Below, piece after piece: positions 25,174 through 36,100 of a stretch of DNA of 64,000 nt. The number at the start of each line of letters is the position of its first letter. Position 1 is the first letter of the stretch. The translations under genes were made by a program, and so were the position numbers. The notes below the pieces were generated by a model. That model was not told where the DNA came from and ran no database searches. It saw only the letters and a program-made list of their open reading frames with translations. Origin of the DNA: Microvirga ossetica (lineage in GTDB: Bacteria; Pseudomonadota; Alphaproteobacteria; Rhizobiales; Beijerinckiaceae); NCBI RefSeq assembly GCF_002741015.1, contig NZ_CP016619.1, positions 248,001-312,000 of the forward strand, read 5' to 3'.

Positions 25174-26052
25174 TTACCCCCGCCCGGCCAACTTGTCCTG
25201 GGTCAGGGTATCGAAGTCGCTGGCATCATGTCGTTCGTGCAACTGCTCGGAGGGCTCGCCGAAGGCACGGTTTACGATCCGGCCACGCTTGACGGCAGGG
25301 CGTCCGCCGATCGCATCGGCCCAGCGTCGGACGTGCCGGTAGTCCTGCACGGACAGAAACTCACCCGCCTCGTATAGCCGCCCCTGAACCAGGCCACCGT
25401 ACCACGGCCAGATGGCCATGTCGGCGATCGTGTACTCAGATCCCGCCACATATTCATTGTCCGCGAGCCGCCTGTCGAGCACATCGAGCAGCCGTTTCGT
25501 TTCCATCGCGAACCGATCGATCGCATACTCGATCTTCACTGGGGCGTAGGCATAGAAATGCCCGAAGCCTCCTCCCAGATAGGGTGCGCTTCCCATCTGC
25601 CAAAACAGCCAGGACAAGCATTCGGCATGCGGGCCGGCCTCCCTCGGCAGGAAGGCGCCAAACTTCTCCGCGAGGTAGAGCAGAATTGCGCCCGACTCGA
25701 AGACCCGGATTGGATCCGGACCAGAGCGGTCCACCAGAGCAGGAATCTTGGAGTTAGGGTTCACTGCCACGAAGCCGCTACCGAACTGGTCGCCCTCACC
25801 AATCCTGATCAGCCAAGCGTCGTACTCCGCGCCGGAATGACCCAGTGCCAGCAGTTCCTCCAGCAGGATGGTGACCTTCTGGCCGTTGGGCGTTCCCAAC
25901 GAGTAGAGCTGCAATGGGTGAAAACCGACTGGCAGTTCCTTCTCGTGCGTGGCTCCGGCGGTCGGCCGGTTGAGGCTTGTGACGGGGCTCCCGCCGCTAC
26001 CCTTGTTCCAGGTCCAGACCTTCGGCGGCACGTAGTCGGATGTATCGGTCAT
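25174..26052 (-). CDS. yghU: Glutathione-dependent disulphide oxidoreductase (YghU-type GST)
   Basis: 292 residues from ATG 26052 (MTDTSDYVPPKVWTWNK) with GGAGCAGCAGG upstream. The GST N-terminal domain has LQLYSLGTPNGQKVTILLEE, NPNSKIPALVDR and RVFESGAILLYLAEKFG; the C-terminal all-helical domain includes YTIADMAIWPWYGGLV. The TPNGQKV motif and the ~290-residue length match the Nu-class YghU/YfcG group, which reduces disulphides with two bound glutathiones in the cytosol. Divergent from the FrnE-like gene at 26316, another thiol-redox gene. Confidence 0.85.
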   Translation of the reverse strand: MTDTSDYVPPKVWTWNKGSGGSPVTSLNRPTAGATHEKELPVGFHPLQLYSLGTPNGQKVTILLEELLALGHSGAEYDAWLIRIGEGDQFGSGFVAVNPNSKIPALVDRSGPDPIRVFESGAILLYLAEKFGAFLPREAGPHAECLSWLFWQMGSAPYLGGGFGHFYAYAPVKIEYAIDRFAMETKRLLDVLDRRLADNEYVAGSEYTIADMAIWPWYGGLVQGRLYEAGEFLSVQDYRHVRRWADAIGGRPAVKRGRIVNRAFGEPSEQLHERHDASDFDTLTQDKLAGRG

Positions 26053-26315
26053 TCCTGCTGCTCCTGGCATCCGCGGGGTGAGCATCTGGAATCGGCGAAC
26101 CCCGTTGCCGGACGCTTATAACGCACGATGAGGCCTTGCGCTTCAATCGGTGAGGTTGCGAAGCCTCGGTTTCGCATCCGGTGGCGCGAACCCGCCGTAG
26201 GGATCTCTTGAAAGTGAACGAGCGCCTTGAAGGTTCATCCCTGGACGTCTCGACACTATGGTATCTCACCGATCCCGTGACCTTACGCTTTCCAAGAACG
26301 ACCACGAGCAGCGCC

Positions 26316-26984
26316 ATGACTCAGCACCTGAAGATCGACTTTGTTTCCGACGTGGCCTGCCCGTGGTGCGTCATCGGCCTGCGGGGGCTCCAGCAGGCGC
26401 TGGCCAATGCTGCGGATGCGGTGGAGGCCGACATCACCTTCCAACCGTTCGAGCTCAATCCCGGAATGCCCGCAGGGGGACAGAACCTCGGGGAGCATAT
26501 CACGGAGAAATATGGCTCCACAGCGGAGCAGTCGGCCGCCAGTCGCGCGATGATCCGATCGCGCGGGGCCGAGGTTGGCTTCACGTTCAACATGTCGGAG
26601 GAGAGCCGGATCTACAACACGTTCGATGCCCACCGCCTGCTGCACTGGGCCGGGACCGTCGGGCGCCAACGGGAGCTGAAGCACTCCCTGTTCAAGGCGA
26701 ACTTCACGGATGGCGCGAACATGTCGGACCATGGGGTGCTGGTGGAGGCTGCAGCCGCCGCCGGACTCGACGGGGATGAGGCGCGCGAGGTCCTGGCGTC
26801 GGGGCGCTATGCCGAGGAGGTCCGCGATGCTGAGCAGGCATGGATCTCCCGCGGCATACGATCAGTCCCCGCCATCATCATAAATGGGAAATGGCTGATC
26901 TCCGGCGGTCAGCCGGCTGGTGCCTTCGAGCAGGCGTTGCGCGGCATAGCCACCGAGCTTGGACAAGCCTCGGCCGGCGCCTGA
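26316..26984 (+). CDS. DsbA-family oxidoreductase, FrnE type
   Basis: 222 residues. KIDFVSDVACPWCVIGLRGL has the CPWC active site near residue 17. An all-helical insertion follows, then the cis-Pro region SRGIRSVPAIIINGKWLISG and the C-terminal GGQPAGAFEQAL. This is the FrnE/2-hydroxychromene-2-carboxylate isomerase-like branch, cytosolic and linked to oxidative stress in several bacteria. The start is at MTQHL because the fold begins there. It shares a 260-bp divergent promoter region with yghU. Confidence 0.85.
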   Translation: MTQHLKIDFVSDVACPWCVIGLRGLQQALANAADAVEADITFQPFELNPGMPAGGQNLGEHITEKYGSTAEQSAASRAMIRSRGAEVGFTFNMSEESRIYNTFDAHRLLHWAGTVGRQRELKHSLFKANFTDGANMSDHGVLVEAAAAAGLDGDEAREVLASGRYAEEVRDAEQAWISRGIRSVPAIIINGKWLISGGQPAGAFEQALRGIATELGQASAGA

Positions 26985-27237
26985 CCAGGGGGTGGAATTC
27001 GAGCGGAATCGAGGGTCACGGACGTCGCTGGAGGTCGGGTCGGGCAGTGAAATTGGCCAGCCTTGGGGAACGTCTGGTTCTGCGAGGATGGCTGTCCTCC
27101 GGCGTAGGTCCCACGAGTGCCATAGCTGCCCTTCCCACTGAAGACGGGTTCGGCGCGACGTTGGCGCATAAATCGGTTCGGGGTTTCGCCCGTCTGACGG
27201 TGAGGTATAGGCTTATCGCCCGGAAGCCGAGAGCCGC

Positions 27238-28196
27238 ATGCCCTACAAGGTCAATGAAAAGCGCCGTCACAAAATTCCAAAGGCTCGCTATCGTGTGCAG
27301 AACTGGCCCGCCTATGATACGGCCCTGCGCTAACGGGGCGACCTGACGGTGTGGGTGACGCCCGCCGCGATTGCTGCATGGACGCCGCCTCGCAATGGCA
27401 GGCGCGGCCGACCGCAGCAATACTCCGCAATCGCCGTCGAGACCGGGCTGATGCTGCGGCTGGCTTTTGGGCGGCCCTGGCGCCAGACTGAGGGAATGCT
27501 GGCCTCGATCATGCGTCTGCTCGGCCTGGACCTTCCAGTCCCCGATCACACCACCTTCTCTCGCCGCAGTGCCGACCTGAGCGTCGCCAAGGCACTGAGC
27601 ACAGCAGGCGGGCCAGTGAATGTAGTGATCGACTCCACTGGCCTGAAGGTGTTCGGCGCCGGCGAATGGCAGCGTGAAAAGCATGGGGGCAAACTTGGCG
27701 CAAGTTACACCTTGCTGTTGATCCAGGTACCGGCGAGATCCTCGCCTCAGAGCTGATGACCACCGAAGACGGTGATACCTCGCAGGTTGAGCCCTTGCTG
27801 GATCAGATCTCGGGCCCGATCGCTTCGGTCACGGCGGATGGCGCGTACGATGGGGAGCCCGTCTACCGCATCATTGCCGAGCGCGATCCTACCGCTGCCG
27901 TGATTATCCCGCCCCGCTCAACGGCGGTGCCGAGCAACACAGCCGCGTCGGCGCCCACACAGCGGGACCGGCACCTCCAGATGATCCACGAGCGCGGGCG
28001 GCTTGGTTGGCAGAAGGCGGTGAACTACGGCCGTCGATCATTGGGTGAGGTTGCGATGATGCGCTACAAGACCGTGATTGGCCGCAGCCTCCACGCCCGG
28101 ACTCTGCCAAAGCAAAGGACCGAGGTGGCCATCGGCTGCAAGGTCATCAACATCATGACCCACCTGGGCATGCCGGTGTCCGAGCGCATCGCCTGA
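27238..28196 (+). pseudogene. IS5 family transposase, broken by a stop and a deletion
   Basis: From ATG 27238 the frame reads MPYKVNEKRRHKIPKARYRV, then stops at TAA 27331-27333, where related proteins carry Gln or a similar residue (CAA to TAA fits). It continues RGDLTVWVTPAAIAAWTPP and TTFSRRSADLSVA, with Asp in VNVVIDSTGLKVFG. A short deletion near 27690 shifts the frame; the rest reads VTADGAYDGEPVY (second Asp) to RTEVAIGCKVINIMTHLGMP. Not functional. Confidence 0.8.
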
Positions 28197-28198
28197 AC

Positions 28199-28344
28199 TC
28201 CAGCATCAGGGGCGGAATGCGGCCCACATCGGAATTGTGCACCAAAGTCATCCGAGGCAGCTTCGTTGCCGGCTGCGCATGTGCCGCCAGTGCCCACGCG
28301 ATCGCCGCGCTACCGAACAACGTGATCAAATAACGGCGTTGCAT
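28199..28344 (-). pseudogene. N-terminal fragment of an ABC transporter substrate-binding protein
   Basis: From ATG 28344 it starts MQRRYLITLFGSAAIAWALA, then AHAQPATKLPRMTLVHNS, the familiar beginning of the uncharacterised ABC substrate-binding proteins of Rhizobiales (RR start, AHAQ, then a beta strand). After about 45 residues it runs into the IS5 transposase DNA. The rest of the gene is not in the window. Confidence 0.6.
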
Positions 28345-28706
28345 TGCCTTACCTCGGCTCGGCCGCGCGGCGTGCTGTCGTTCAACTCAGGCCATTAAGC
28401 GTTGCGCATGAGACCCAAGCATACAGCCAAATGCATATCGGCGCATCGGACTACGGGAGAAGCCGCCAATTTCTGATGTGACAATAATTCGCGTAATTGT
28501 CAGTATGGAAACGCGTTTTTCGGCTGGATCGGCACAAAGGAGCAGGATCTGGTCGAGTTCCATGCCGACGAGATCGCAGCCGGCGCGGCTACCAAGTCTC
28601 TCACCAATTGCACCAAGCTTCGTGATTACCGCTTTTCATCCGAGGCATAGCGCGAAGGTCCAGAGCAACCATGGCCTGATGCAGAATATCATCTCTTTAC
28701 GAACAG
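28345..28706. other. Stretch without an intact gene; possible coding remnant
   Basis: A plus-strand frame with no start reads FGWIGTKEQDLVEFHADEI, then AAGAATKSLTNCTKLRDYR and SSEA, and stops at about 28650; it looks like a genuine protein C-terminus but I cannot name it. Motif copy 10 (inverted) lies at 28483-28510. Confidence 0.35.
28483..28510 (-). repeat. Dispersed TTCCATA / GCGAATT motif, copy 10 (inverted)
   Basis: On the minus strand it reads TTCCATACTGACAATTACG then CGAATTATTG. Confidence 0.5.
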
Positions 28707-29006
28707 GTGATCGTTGTTCTGCAAGAGGACCTCAGGTTGGGCCACAATGCGTTTGAGTTGACGGCACGAGACTATTTCATGCTCGGTACGCTGGCGGAGG
28801 CTGCAAACGGCATTGACCATTTGCCCTATGGCTGTACCGACGCACAAGCCAAGAGGCTGGTGCCGGTGGGCTATCTGGAGCGCGCCGCCACCCGTGCTGC
28901 CAATGGCCACGAGATTGTTCGCTACAGGATCACCCCGAAGGGCAGAGCCGCGTGGGACGCCTATCGCTTCACCGAGGATCCACCGCCTGAAGCGGCAACC
29001 GAATAG
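28707..29006 (+). CDS. Winged-helix-like hypothetical protein
   Basis: 99 residues from GTG 28707, or 75 from ATG 28779. MLGTLAEAANGIDHLPYGCT, then DAQAKRLVPVGYLERAATR and IVRYRITPKGRAAWDAYR have the helix-turn-helix and wing pattern of small regulators (L...GID.L..G....A..L...GYL, then Y.iT.KGraa). Related in outline to 6713-6958. Probably DNA-binding. Confidence 0.55.
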   Translation: MIVVLQEDLRLGHNAFELTARDYFMLGTLAEAANGIDHLPYGCTDAQAKRLVPVGYLERAATRAANGHEIVRYRITPKGRAAWDAYRFTEDPPPEAATE

Positions 29007-29117
29007 CGCCGGTTCTTCTGCAAGAGGCGTGGGAGGCCCAGGCCGAGCGGAGGCGGGGCTATCAGGATCTCTGAGACCGGTGGATAATCGCGGTCAGGCG
29101 CGCCAGAGGAGGGATCC

Positions 29118-29377
29118 ATGCCTGACTTCAAGCAACGGGCCGAGGGCAAGAAGCCTGCTGATCTAGAGAAGTTTATTCTCATTGAAGGCATACACAAGCC
29201 GGCGATCGGGAAGCAGTGCATAGTGACCGGAAGGGCCTTGATCCGGATCGCCAGGCGCCCGGCAGTTTCTCCAGCCACACGCTCGAAGATGCGCGCGAAC
29301 GGGCTCTGAAATTGGCCGAAGCCGATAACATGCCGATCATCTACTTGAGTAGCGGCATCGCCCGTACCGAGACGTAA
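29118..29377 (+). pseudogene. Frameshifted duplicate of the gene at 22042-22302
   Basis: MPDFKQRAEGKKPADLEKFI and HKPAIGKQCIVTGR match the intact copy closely. One base is missing near 29240; with it restored the frame reads LDPDRQAPGSFSSHTLEDAR and ends IIYLSSGIARTET at 29377, matching the other copy almost to the last residue. The GAGGAGG ribosome site is kept, so the loss is recent. Confidence 0.75.
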
Positions 29378-29407
29378 TTTCGCAGAATTTCCTTTTTAGA
29401 ACTGTCA

Positions 29408-29725
29408 CTATTGGCAACGAGCGTAGAAGATCGCTTTTGCCTGAATGAGGTTGAGGCCCCAGTCTTCGATTGTCACACCCAATGTGACTTCGCCGACGAT
29501 CTCGACGTCGTGTGAACCGAGGACATGGAGCGGTCCCCGAACCTGATCGCCTTCGCGTACGGTGTAATAGCTATCTTCCCGCAGCAACGAGAAGCCGGGG
29601 CCGGTCTGAACCACCAACAAGGTGCATTGTGGGGCTGACAAAGCGATTTCGCCCTCCATGCGCTCGGAGGCTAGGGCTGAGAACACACAGCACGGGATTA
29701 CCCCCGCCAGGAGCAGGCACCGCAT
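29408..29725 (-). CDS. Secreted hypothetical protein
   Basis: 105 residues. A signal peptide (MRCLLLAGVIPCCVFSALA, cleavage after SALA) is followed by a beta-rich mature part: MEGEIALSAPQCTLLVVQTG, then YTVREGDQVRGPLHVLGSHD and VEIVGEVTLGVTIEDWGL. Two cysteines (PQC and the final ARC) may pair. Good GGAGGG site before ATG 29725. No known family. Confidence 0.6.
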   Translation of the reverse strand: MRCLLLAGVIPCCVFSALASERMEGEIALSAPQCTLLVVQTGPGFSLLREDSYYTVREGDQVRGPLHVLGSHDVEIVGEVTLGVTIEDWGLNLIQAKAIFYARCQ

Positions 29726-29894
29726 GGCAAGCCCTCCTCGGGATCAGGGATAGCTTACGCCTGTGCACCTGCTTTAGCTGCATAATTCGCAGAAGCGCTG
29801 CACCTTGATGACAAGCAGTTCAGCCTCGGGCGATTGCCAGTGACGCTGCTCGCCACCAGGCGCAAAATCAAAGCCTGTAACGGTCGAGCACAGG

Positions 29895-30083
29895 TGTGAA
29901 GCGGCACCGAAGGTTGACCCCTCGCAAGGGAAGCGCAGTGCTTTGGCTTAGCGACACAAAATGGAATTCGACGGGGTCATGATCGGCGCCGATCATGACC
30001 CCGCCGACGCTATGAGTTCGCCAGCAAAGTCATGCATTTATTGGCAGTCGGCTCGGGGGCAGCATTCGAAGCTGATTTACAGC
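29895..30083 (+). repeat. ~189-bp MITE-like repeat, copy 1
   Basis: Begins TGTGAAGCGGCACCGAAGG and ends ...CTGATTTACAGC. It matches 61106-61294 along its whole length in the same orientation (about 75-80% by eye). It has no coding capacity and holds a perfect 30-bp palindrome in the middle. Confidence 0.7.
29973..30002. repeat. Perfect 30-bp palindrome
   Basis: GGGGTCATGATCGGC followed directly by its exact reverse complement. In the second copy of the surrounding repeat the palindrome is degenerate. Confidence 0.85.
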
Positions 30084-30335
30084 AATGGCATTCCGCCCTC
30101 CCTCCAGGCATAGCTTCCAACCACGGGATGGTCCGCAGTGGGTCAAACCCTCACGTTCCGGCCACTCGACGAACATCGGCTCTTGAGCGCTGAAGCAGAC
30201 CAAGCGCTTATGTCTCACGATTGCCACTAGGCGACGTTTGCGCTGGTACGCAACCTACCACAGTTTGACTTCTGACCGGTTTCTACGTGCGTTTGAGAAC
30301 GCTCTTCATGGAACAGCGAGCCAGCTTGCTGTCTC

Positions 30336-31265
30336 CTACTCCGTTGATTTCCTGATCGAGGGCCGCGCGTAGAGGTGCAGGCCACGATACACGGCCGTGT
30401 GCGCTGGGGTCGGCACACCAAGGCTCATGCCCAGTGCATGCATGCGCCCGGATAGCCATTCCAATTCGAGCGGCTTGCCGCAGGCGAGGTCGTTGGCCAT
30501 AGAGGATCTTGCCTCGGGCGGCAGGCTCTCCCAGAGCGTCATGAACCGCCGCTGGTGCTCGTCCGGGATGGGATGGCCGGACGTCACCGCCACTGCCAAA
30601 CCCTCATCGCGGAGCTGCTCAAGGAAGGTCCTGGCCTCTGGATCAGCCAGGATCGCCCCAATGCCCGCCCGCATAAGGGCAGTCGCTCCGGCAAAGGCGC
30701 AGAGCATCACAAACTTCTCCCACAGCATGGGGGTGATCTCGGCTACCGCCTCCATCTCGATGCCGACCGCCCGCTCACAGGCCGCCTGAAGAGCCTCGAT
30801 CACGGGATCGGCAGCGTTCCCGACCAGCAGGCGCCTGGCTCCTCCTGGAACACTGATCACCCCCGGCCGCGCAATCACGGCTGTGACATAGATCGATCCG
30901 CCAATAAGTTACTCAGGGGGAACAAAGCGCGAGAGGATGTCGAGGCTGTCGATCCCGTTTTGCAGCGTCACTACGCGGGTGTGTGGGCCGACCAGAGGCG
31001 CAAGTGCCGCTGCGGCTGCCTCGCTGTCATAGAGCTTGACAGTAAACAGCACGAGGTCCGCTGGGCCGATCTCAGCGGGGTCATCCGTGGCCATCACGCC
31101 CGGTAGATGCAGGTCACCGGTGGGGCTCTCAAGACGCAGACCGTCGCGACGCATGGCATCGAGGTGAGCACCGCGAGCCACAAAGGCCACGTCCTCGCCA
31201 GCGGCTGCAAGCAGCGCGCCCACATATCCACCGATCCCGCCTGCCCCAATCACTGCGATCCGCAT
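30336..31265 (-). pseudogene. 2-dehydropantoate 2-reductase (ketopantoate reductase), interrupted by an in-frame TAA
   Basis: N-terminal Rossmann domain MRIAVIGAGGIGGYVGALLA, then NGIDSLDILSRFVPPE, then TAA at 30909-30911, then in the same frame LIGGSIYVTAVIARPGVI and the C-terminal helical domain (EALQAACERAVGIEMEAV, ITPMLWEKFVMLCAFAGATA with the catalytic Lys region). Only the stop interrupts an otherwise complete ~309-residue protein. Related proteins often have Gln or His there; CAA to TAA is the simplest change. The family reduces ketopantoate or similar 2-keto acids; many paralogues are not PanE, so no symbol is given. Confidence 0.8.
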
Positions 31266-31769
31266 GGCTGGCCTCCGTCTTCACGAAAGGATACCAGAAG
31301 ATAGCTCACAGGCGAGGGATTGCGCGTGACGCTTTGGACTGGGAGCGCGCGACGGTTCGGAGCAGTCAACTCCACCACAACCGAAATCAAGCTGTCGAAA
31401 TTACGCTCTAGCGACTGTCTGGTTTGGGTCAAAGTGTAACGAACGGCAAGTGAAATGAAGGTCGGCTGACATGCCTTGAGCTGGCCAAATGCTTTCGTCC
31501 GAGGAGTGCCATTATGCAATATTCGCAATGTCGTCGCGACAGTGCGGTTTGCGGGGCGGCGACAGCTGCGTGACAGTTTCAATCCGCCAGCAATGAGAAT
31601 AATTGCTGGAGGCAGTGCACAAAATCCGGAACTCGAGGTAAGGTCTCCCCTGTAGGACCCAAGTTGCTTCACACGTGGACCTTCTGCTGCGCCAGAGTGC
31701 GCTAACACGGTATTTTAGCCCCTCAGAGAATGCCGAGGTGAGATGGCCTCGCTGCCGGCCCCGCGCAGA
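31266..31769. other. Intergenic stretch, nothing recognised
   Basis: About 500 bp with no coding region, repeat or strong hairpin that I can support. A and T are somewhat more frequent than in the neighbouring genes. Confidence 0.4.
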
Positions 31770-32855
31770 TCACTTTCCTCGGGAACGGATCAGGAAGCTG
31801 TCATAGGCGTACTCGGCAATCTGGAACCAGAGATACTCCTCATTCCGGAACGCGCGGACGGTATCATAGATCTTCTTAAAATCAGGATTCTTGGCCGAGA
31901 TCTCGTCATAGAGGTCGTTGGAAGCCTTGAAGGCAGCTTCCAAAACCTCAGGGCTGAACGGGCGCAGTTGCGCCCCAGCCCCTAACAGCCGGCGTATGGC
32001 CGCTGGGTTACGAGCGTCGTACTTACTTAACGTATCCACATTCGTCTGTGCCGCGGCGGCGTTGACCGCCGCTTTGTATAGCTTGGGGAGCGCGTTCCAT
32101 CGATCGATGTTGATCATCACGTGAATGACCGGACCGCCGTCCCACCAGCCCGGGTAGTAATAGAAGGGGGCAACCTTGCTGAACCCAAGCTTCTCATCAT
32201 CGTAGGGTCCAACGAACTCCGCCGCATCGATCGTACCACGCTCAAGAGCCGGATAGATATCGCCAGCGGCGATCTGCTGTGGAACAGCCCCAAGCCGCTG
32301 TAGCACCTGGCCGCCGAGGCCCCCAATGCGTATCTTGAGACCCTGCAGGTCTGCAACAGTCTTGATCTCCTTCCGAAACCATCCGCCCATCTGGGCACCG
32401 GTGTTGCCGGCCGGAACCGCGTACATTCTGTATTTGGCGAAGAACTCGTTGCACAGGTCCAGGCCACCGCCATGGTACATCCATGCGTTCTTCTGGCGAG
32501 CATTTGGCCCGAACGGAAAGTCACAGGGAAGTGCGAATGTGGGGTCTTTGCCCACATAGTAGTATGTGGTGGCATGGCCGGCCTCGACCGTGCCATCCCC
32601 CACAGCATCAGCAACCTGGAAGGTACCGACGATCTCGCCCGCAGCAAAGGGCTGGATCTGGAAACGGCCATCTGTCAGGTCGGAGACGACACGACAGAAC
32701 AGCTCGGCACCTCCCCAGAGTGTATCAAGCGACTTCGGAAAGGCGGATTGCAAGCGCCAGCGAACGTCGGGCATGGCTTGAGCAATCGCGGGGGCCGGCA
32801 GGATGCTGGCGGCAATGCCGCCGGTTGCGGTGGCCAAGAACTGACGGCGTTTCAT
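31770..32855 (-). CDS. TRAP transporter solute-binding protein (DctP/TakP type)
   Basis: 361 residues from ATG 32855. A Tat-like signal (MKRRQFLATATGGIAASILP, cleavage after AIAQ) precedes a DctP-family receptor: RLQSAFPKSLDTLWGGAELF, GTVEAGHATTYYYVGKDPTF, LKIRIGGLGGQVLQRLGAVP, TIDAAEFVGPYDDEKLGF and PGWWDGGPVIHVMINI. The AEFVGPYDD motif is like TakP receptors, which bind 2-keto acids, so a keto-acid ligand is plausible. The membrane subunits DctQ/DctM are not next to it, so it is an orphan receptor or relies on a distant permease. AGGGAGAAG ribosome site. Confidence 0.85.
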   Translation of the reverse strand: MKRRQFLATATGGIAASILPAPAIAQAMPDVRWRLQSAFPKSLDTLWGGAELFCRVVSDLTDGRFQIQPFAAGEIVGTFQVADAVGDGTVEAGHATTYYYVGKDPTFALPCDFPFGPNARQKNAWMYHGGGLDLCNEFFAKYRMYAVPAGNTGAQMGGWFRKEIKTVADLQGLKIRIGGLGGQVLQRLGAVPQQIAAGDIYPALERGTIDAAEFVGPYDDEKLGFSKVAPFYYYPGWWDGGPVIHVMINIDRWNALPKLYKAAVNAAAAQTNVDTLSKYDARNPAAIRRLLGAGAQLRPFSPEVLEAAFKASNDLYDEISAKNPDFKKIYDTVRAFRNEEYLWFQIAEYAYDSFLIRSRGK

Positions 32856-33178
32856 GGGCGCTTCTCCCTGTAGGCTCCAGGTTGCCAATTATTGTAGCCC
32901 ACAGCTGCAGCCGAACTGCAGTTGTGGGGCAAGAAAGTAGGCGGGCAATCACATCGGAAGAGGGAGCTGGCTTGGCCGCTTCCCGGCGTCGGCAAGGTAC
33001 CGTCCTCCTGGCGCAATCTGACCAAGCTGCTCGTTCCGAGAAGTGACAGGAGAGCTGGTTGGATTTCTCGCTGCTGCAAGCCATGCGGGGTCGGTCATTT
33101 TTGTGTAGACTGTATTCGAAGCGAGGCGAGAGGTCCTGATATGGGGATGCGGTAGGCATCAAAGCGTGGCTGCAAGGC
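32856..33178. other. Divergent promoter region, TRAP receptor / cyclase
   Basis: 323 bp without a gene. In-frame with the downstream cyclase, codons just before 33179 read AVGIKAWLQG, which belongs to a normal SAM-domain N-terminus but has no start codon. Confidence 0.4.
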
Positions 33179-36100
33179 TTGGGGCTTGGTCAGTACGAGC
33201 AGGCGTTCCGCGACAACGACATCGACGCGAGCCTGCTTCCGACGTTGACCGACGGTGACCTGCGCGAACTCGGCATTCTGTCGCTCGGTCACCGCAAGCG
33301 GCTTCTGGCCGCTATCCCAGAGCTGACCAAGCCAGATGAAGAGAAACCCAAGGTTGTGCTGGATCGTACGCCTCAAGCCGAGCGGCGACAATTGACCGTC
33401 ATGTTCGTCGACTTGGTCGGTTCAACCGCTCTCTCGTCTCGCCTCGACCCGGAGGATATGCGGAAGGTCCTGCATGCCTATCAGAACGCCGTGACCGGTG
33501 AGATCGCTCGCCTGGGAGGAAACCTTGCCAAGCTGATGGGCGATGGGGTGCTGGCCTATTTCGGCTGGCCTAGCGCGGACGAGGACGATCCTGAGCGTGC
33601 CGTACAGGCCGGCTTGACCATCGTTCAGGCTGTCGGGCGGCTTTCCACTCCGTTCGGGGAGCCGATTGCGGCGCGGGTGGGTATTGCCACGGGCCTCGTC
33701 ATCGTCGGCGACCTCATTGGTGAGGGCGCGGCTCGCGAGGAAGCTGTGGTTGGTGAAACGCCGAACCTGGCTGCGCGGCTGCAGGAAGCCGCCCCCGCAG
33801 GCGCCGTAGTAATTGCCGCCGGCACACGCCGGCTTCTCGGTGACACATTTGATTTGCGCGATCTCGGTCCCGTCTATCTCAAGGGGTTCGATCGACCGGT
33901 CAACAGCTTCGAGGTTCTTCGCCCCCGTTTGGCCGAGAGCCGGTTCGAGGCGCGTCACCCAGATCGCTCGTTACCCATGTTCGGACGCGATCAGGAGCTG
34001 GCGCTGGTTCTGGAGCGGTGGCGCCAATCCGTTGCCGGCGAAGGCCAAGCAGTGCTGGTGGTCGGTGAGGCAGGCATCGGCAAGTCCCGCCTGGTGCAGG
34101 CCTTGCTGGATGAGACTGCCGAGGACCCTCACATCGTCCTGCGCTATCAGTGCTCACCTCAATACACCGGTACGCCGCTATGGCCGGTCGTGCAACAGCT
34201 CGGCTTTGCAGCCGGGTTCGTACCCGAGGACGGTGACGAGCAGAAATGGCAGAAGACCGAGGCACTGTTGCGCCGAGGAACGGATGATGTTTCCGAGGCC
34301 GCTCCGTTGATCGCCTCCCTGCTCGGTATCGAGGCGGAATCGCCCTATCCCTTTCAGGAGCTGAGTTCCCAGCAACGGCGTGCCCGCACACAGGCTGCGT
34401 TGATCCAGCAGCTCCTCGGGCTCGAGCGTCGGCACCCTGTTCTGATCGTGATTGAGGACGTCCATTGGATCGATCCCACGACCCTTGAGCTCTTTAGCCA
34501 GGTCCTGGATCGGATTGCGAATGCCCGGGTCCTGATGGTGCTGACAAGCCGGCCCGATAACCAGCCGAACCTGGGGGGCCACCCGCATGTGACGCGCCTC
34601 ACCCTTAACCGCCTCGGCCGCGGCTCGACAGAAGCGATCGTCTCGCGCCTGAGCGGCAGCCAAAGCTTGCCGCCCGCCGTGCTCAGGGAGATCGCAGCCC
34701 GAACCGACGGCGTGCCGCTCTTCATCGAGGAGTTGACCAAGGCGGTGCTGGAGGCCGGAATGACAGCCCCAGGAGCCGTGCCAGTTTCGCTCTATGCCTC
34801 GCTCCTGGCCCGGCTCGACCGGGTGACGGGCGTGAGAGAAGTGGCGCAGGTAGCAGCCTGCGTCGGGCGGGAGTTTTCGTACTCGCTTGTTGCGGCAGTC
34901 TCTCCAGTGTCGGAAGCGGACCTGCAGTCCGCGCTCGACCGGCTCACCGCCGCCGAACTCATCTTCCGGCGTGGCACGCCGCCCGAGACCCACTACGCGT
35001 TCAAGCACGCTCTGGTGCGGGATGCAGCTCACGAGAGCCTGCTCAAGGATCGGCGGCAGCAGTTGCACGCCAGCATCGCGCAAGCGCTGGAGGAGCACTT
35101 CCCCGAGTCCTGGGATATGGAGCCGGAGTTGCTTGCTCGACACTATACCGAGGCTGGACTCACGGAACAGGCGGTCGAGTACTGGCGCCGGGCCGGAGAA
35201 CAGGCGCTTGCCCGCTCTGCGATGGCCGAAGCGGTCACGCACCTGACCGAAGGGCTGGCTGTATTGCGGAGTCTTGCTTTGGGGCAAGAGCGTCAACAGC
35301 ACGAGCTCCGTCTGCAACTGGCACTTGGTCAGGCCTCCATCGCCGGGAAGGGATTTGCCGCGCCCGAGACCGGCCGGGCCTACGCACGGGCGCGCGAACT
35401 CTGCCTTGAACTCGGCGATGTTCCGCAGCTCTTTCCAGTCCTTTATGGGCAATCGGTGTTCTATTTCCAGCGCGGCGAGCTGAGGGAGGCGCACGAGATC
35501 GCGTGCGAACTGCTGCGCTTAGGCCGGGAGCGGCTCAACGCGGCTGCGCAGATGATTGGTCATCGCATGGTTGGTTCGACATTGTGCCAGTGCGGCCGCT
35601 TTGCCGAGAGCCGCGACGCATTTGAGGCGGCGCTCGCCCTTTACGATCCGGTGCGGGACCGCGGCTCGGGCCTCGTTTATGCCATCGACACGCGGGTGAT
35701 GTGCTTGTCCTGGCTGTCGCATCTGTATCTCATTCTTGGAGATCCTGATCAGGCTCTGGCCCTTAGCCGCCGCGTGCCGGCTCATGTGGGTGAGCTCGAG
35801 CATCCTGGGACGGCGGCGGTCGCCCTGGCTTGGGGGTGCATCTTTGACCAACTTCTGCGGGACCCACACAATGCCGAGACTCAAGCGCAGGCGGCAATCG
35901 CACTCGGGACAGAACAGGGCTTTCCTCTTTATCGAGCCGCGGGCTCAGTCGTCCATGGCTGGGCACAGGCTGAAGTCGGGCGAGTGGCTGACGGCCTTGC
36001 GGAGATGCGGCAAGGTTTGGCCGACTACCGAGCGACAGGCGCGGAAATGTGGTCGCCCTATTTCCTCGGCCTGCTGGCTGACGCCAGCAGGCGAGAAGAT

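Noticed and set aside
34178..35494. 438-codon open frame antisense to the large AAA-TPR protein
   Set aside because: Shadow frame of codon bias; no domain.
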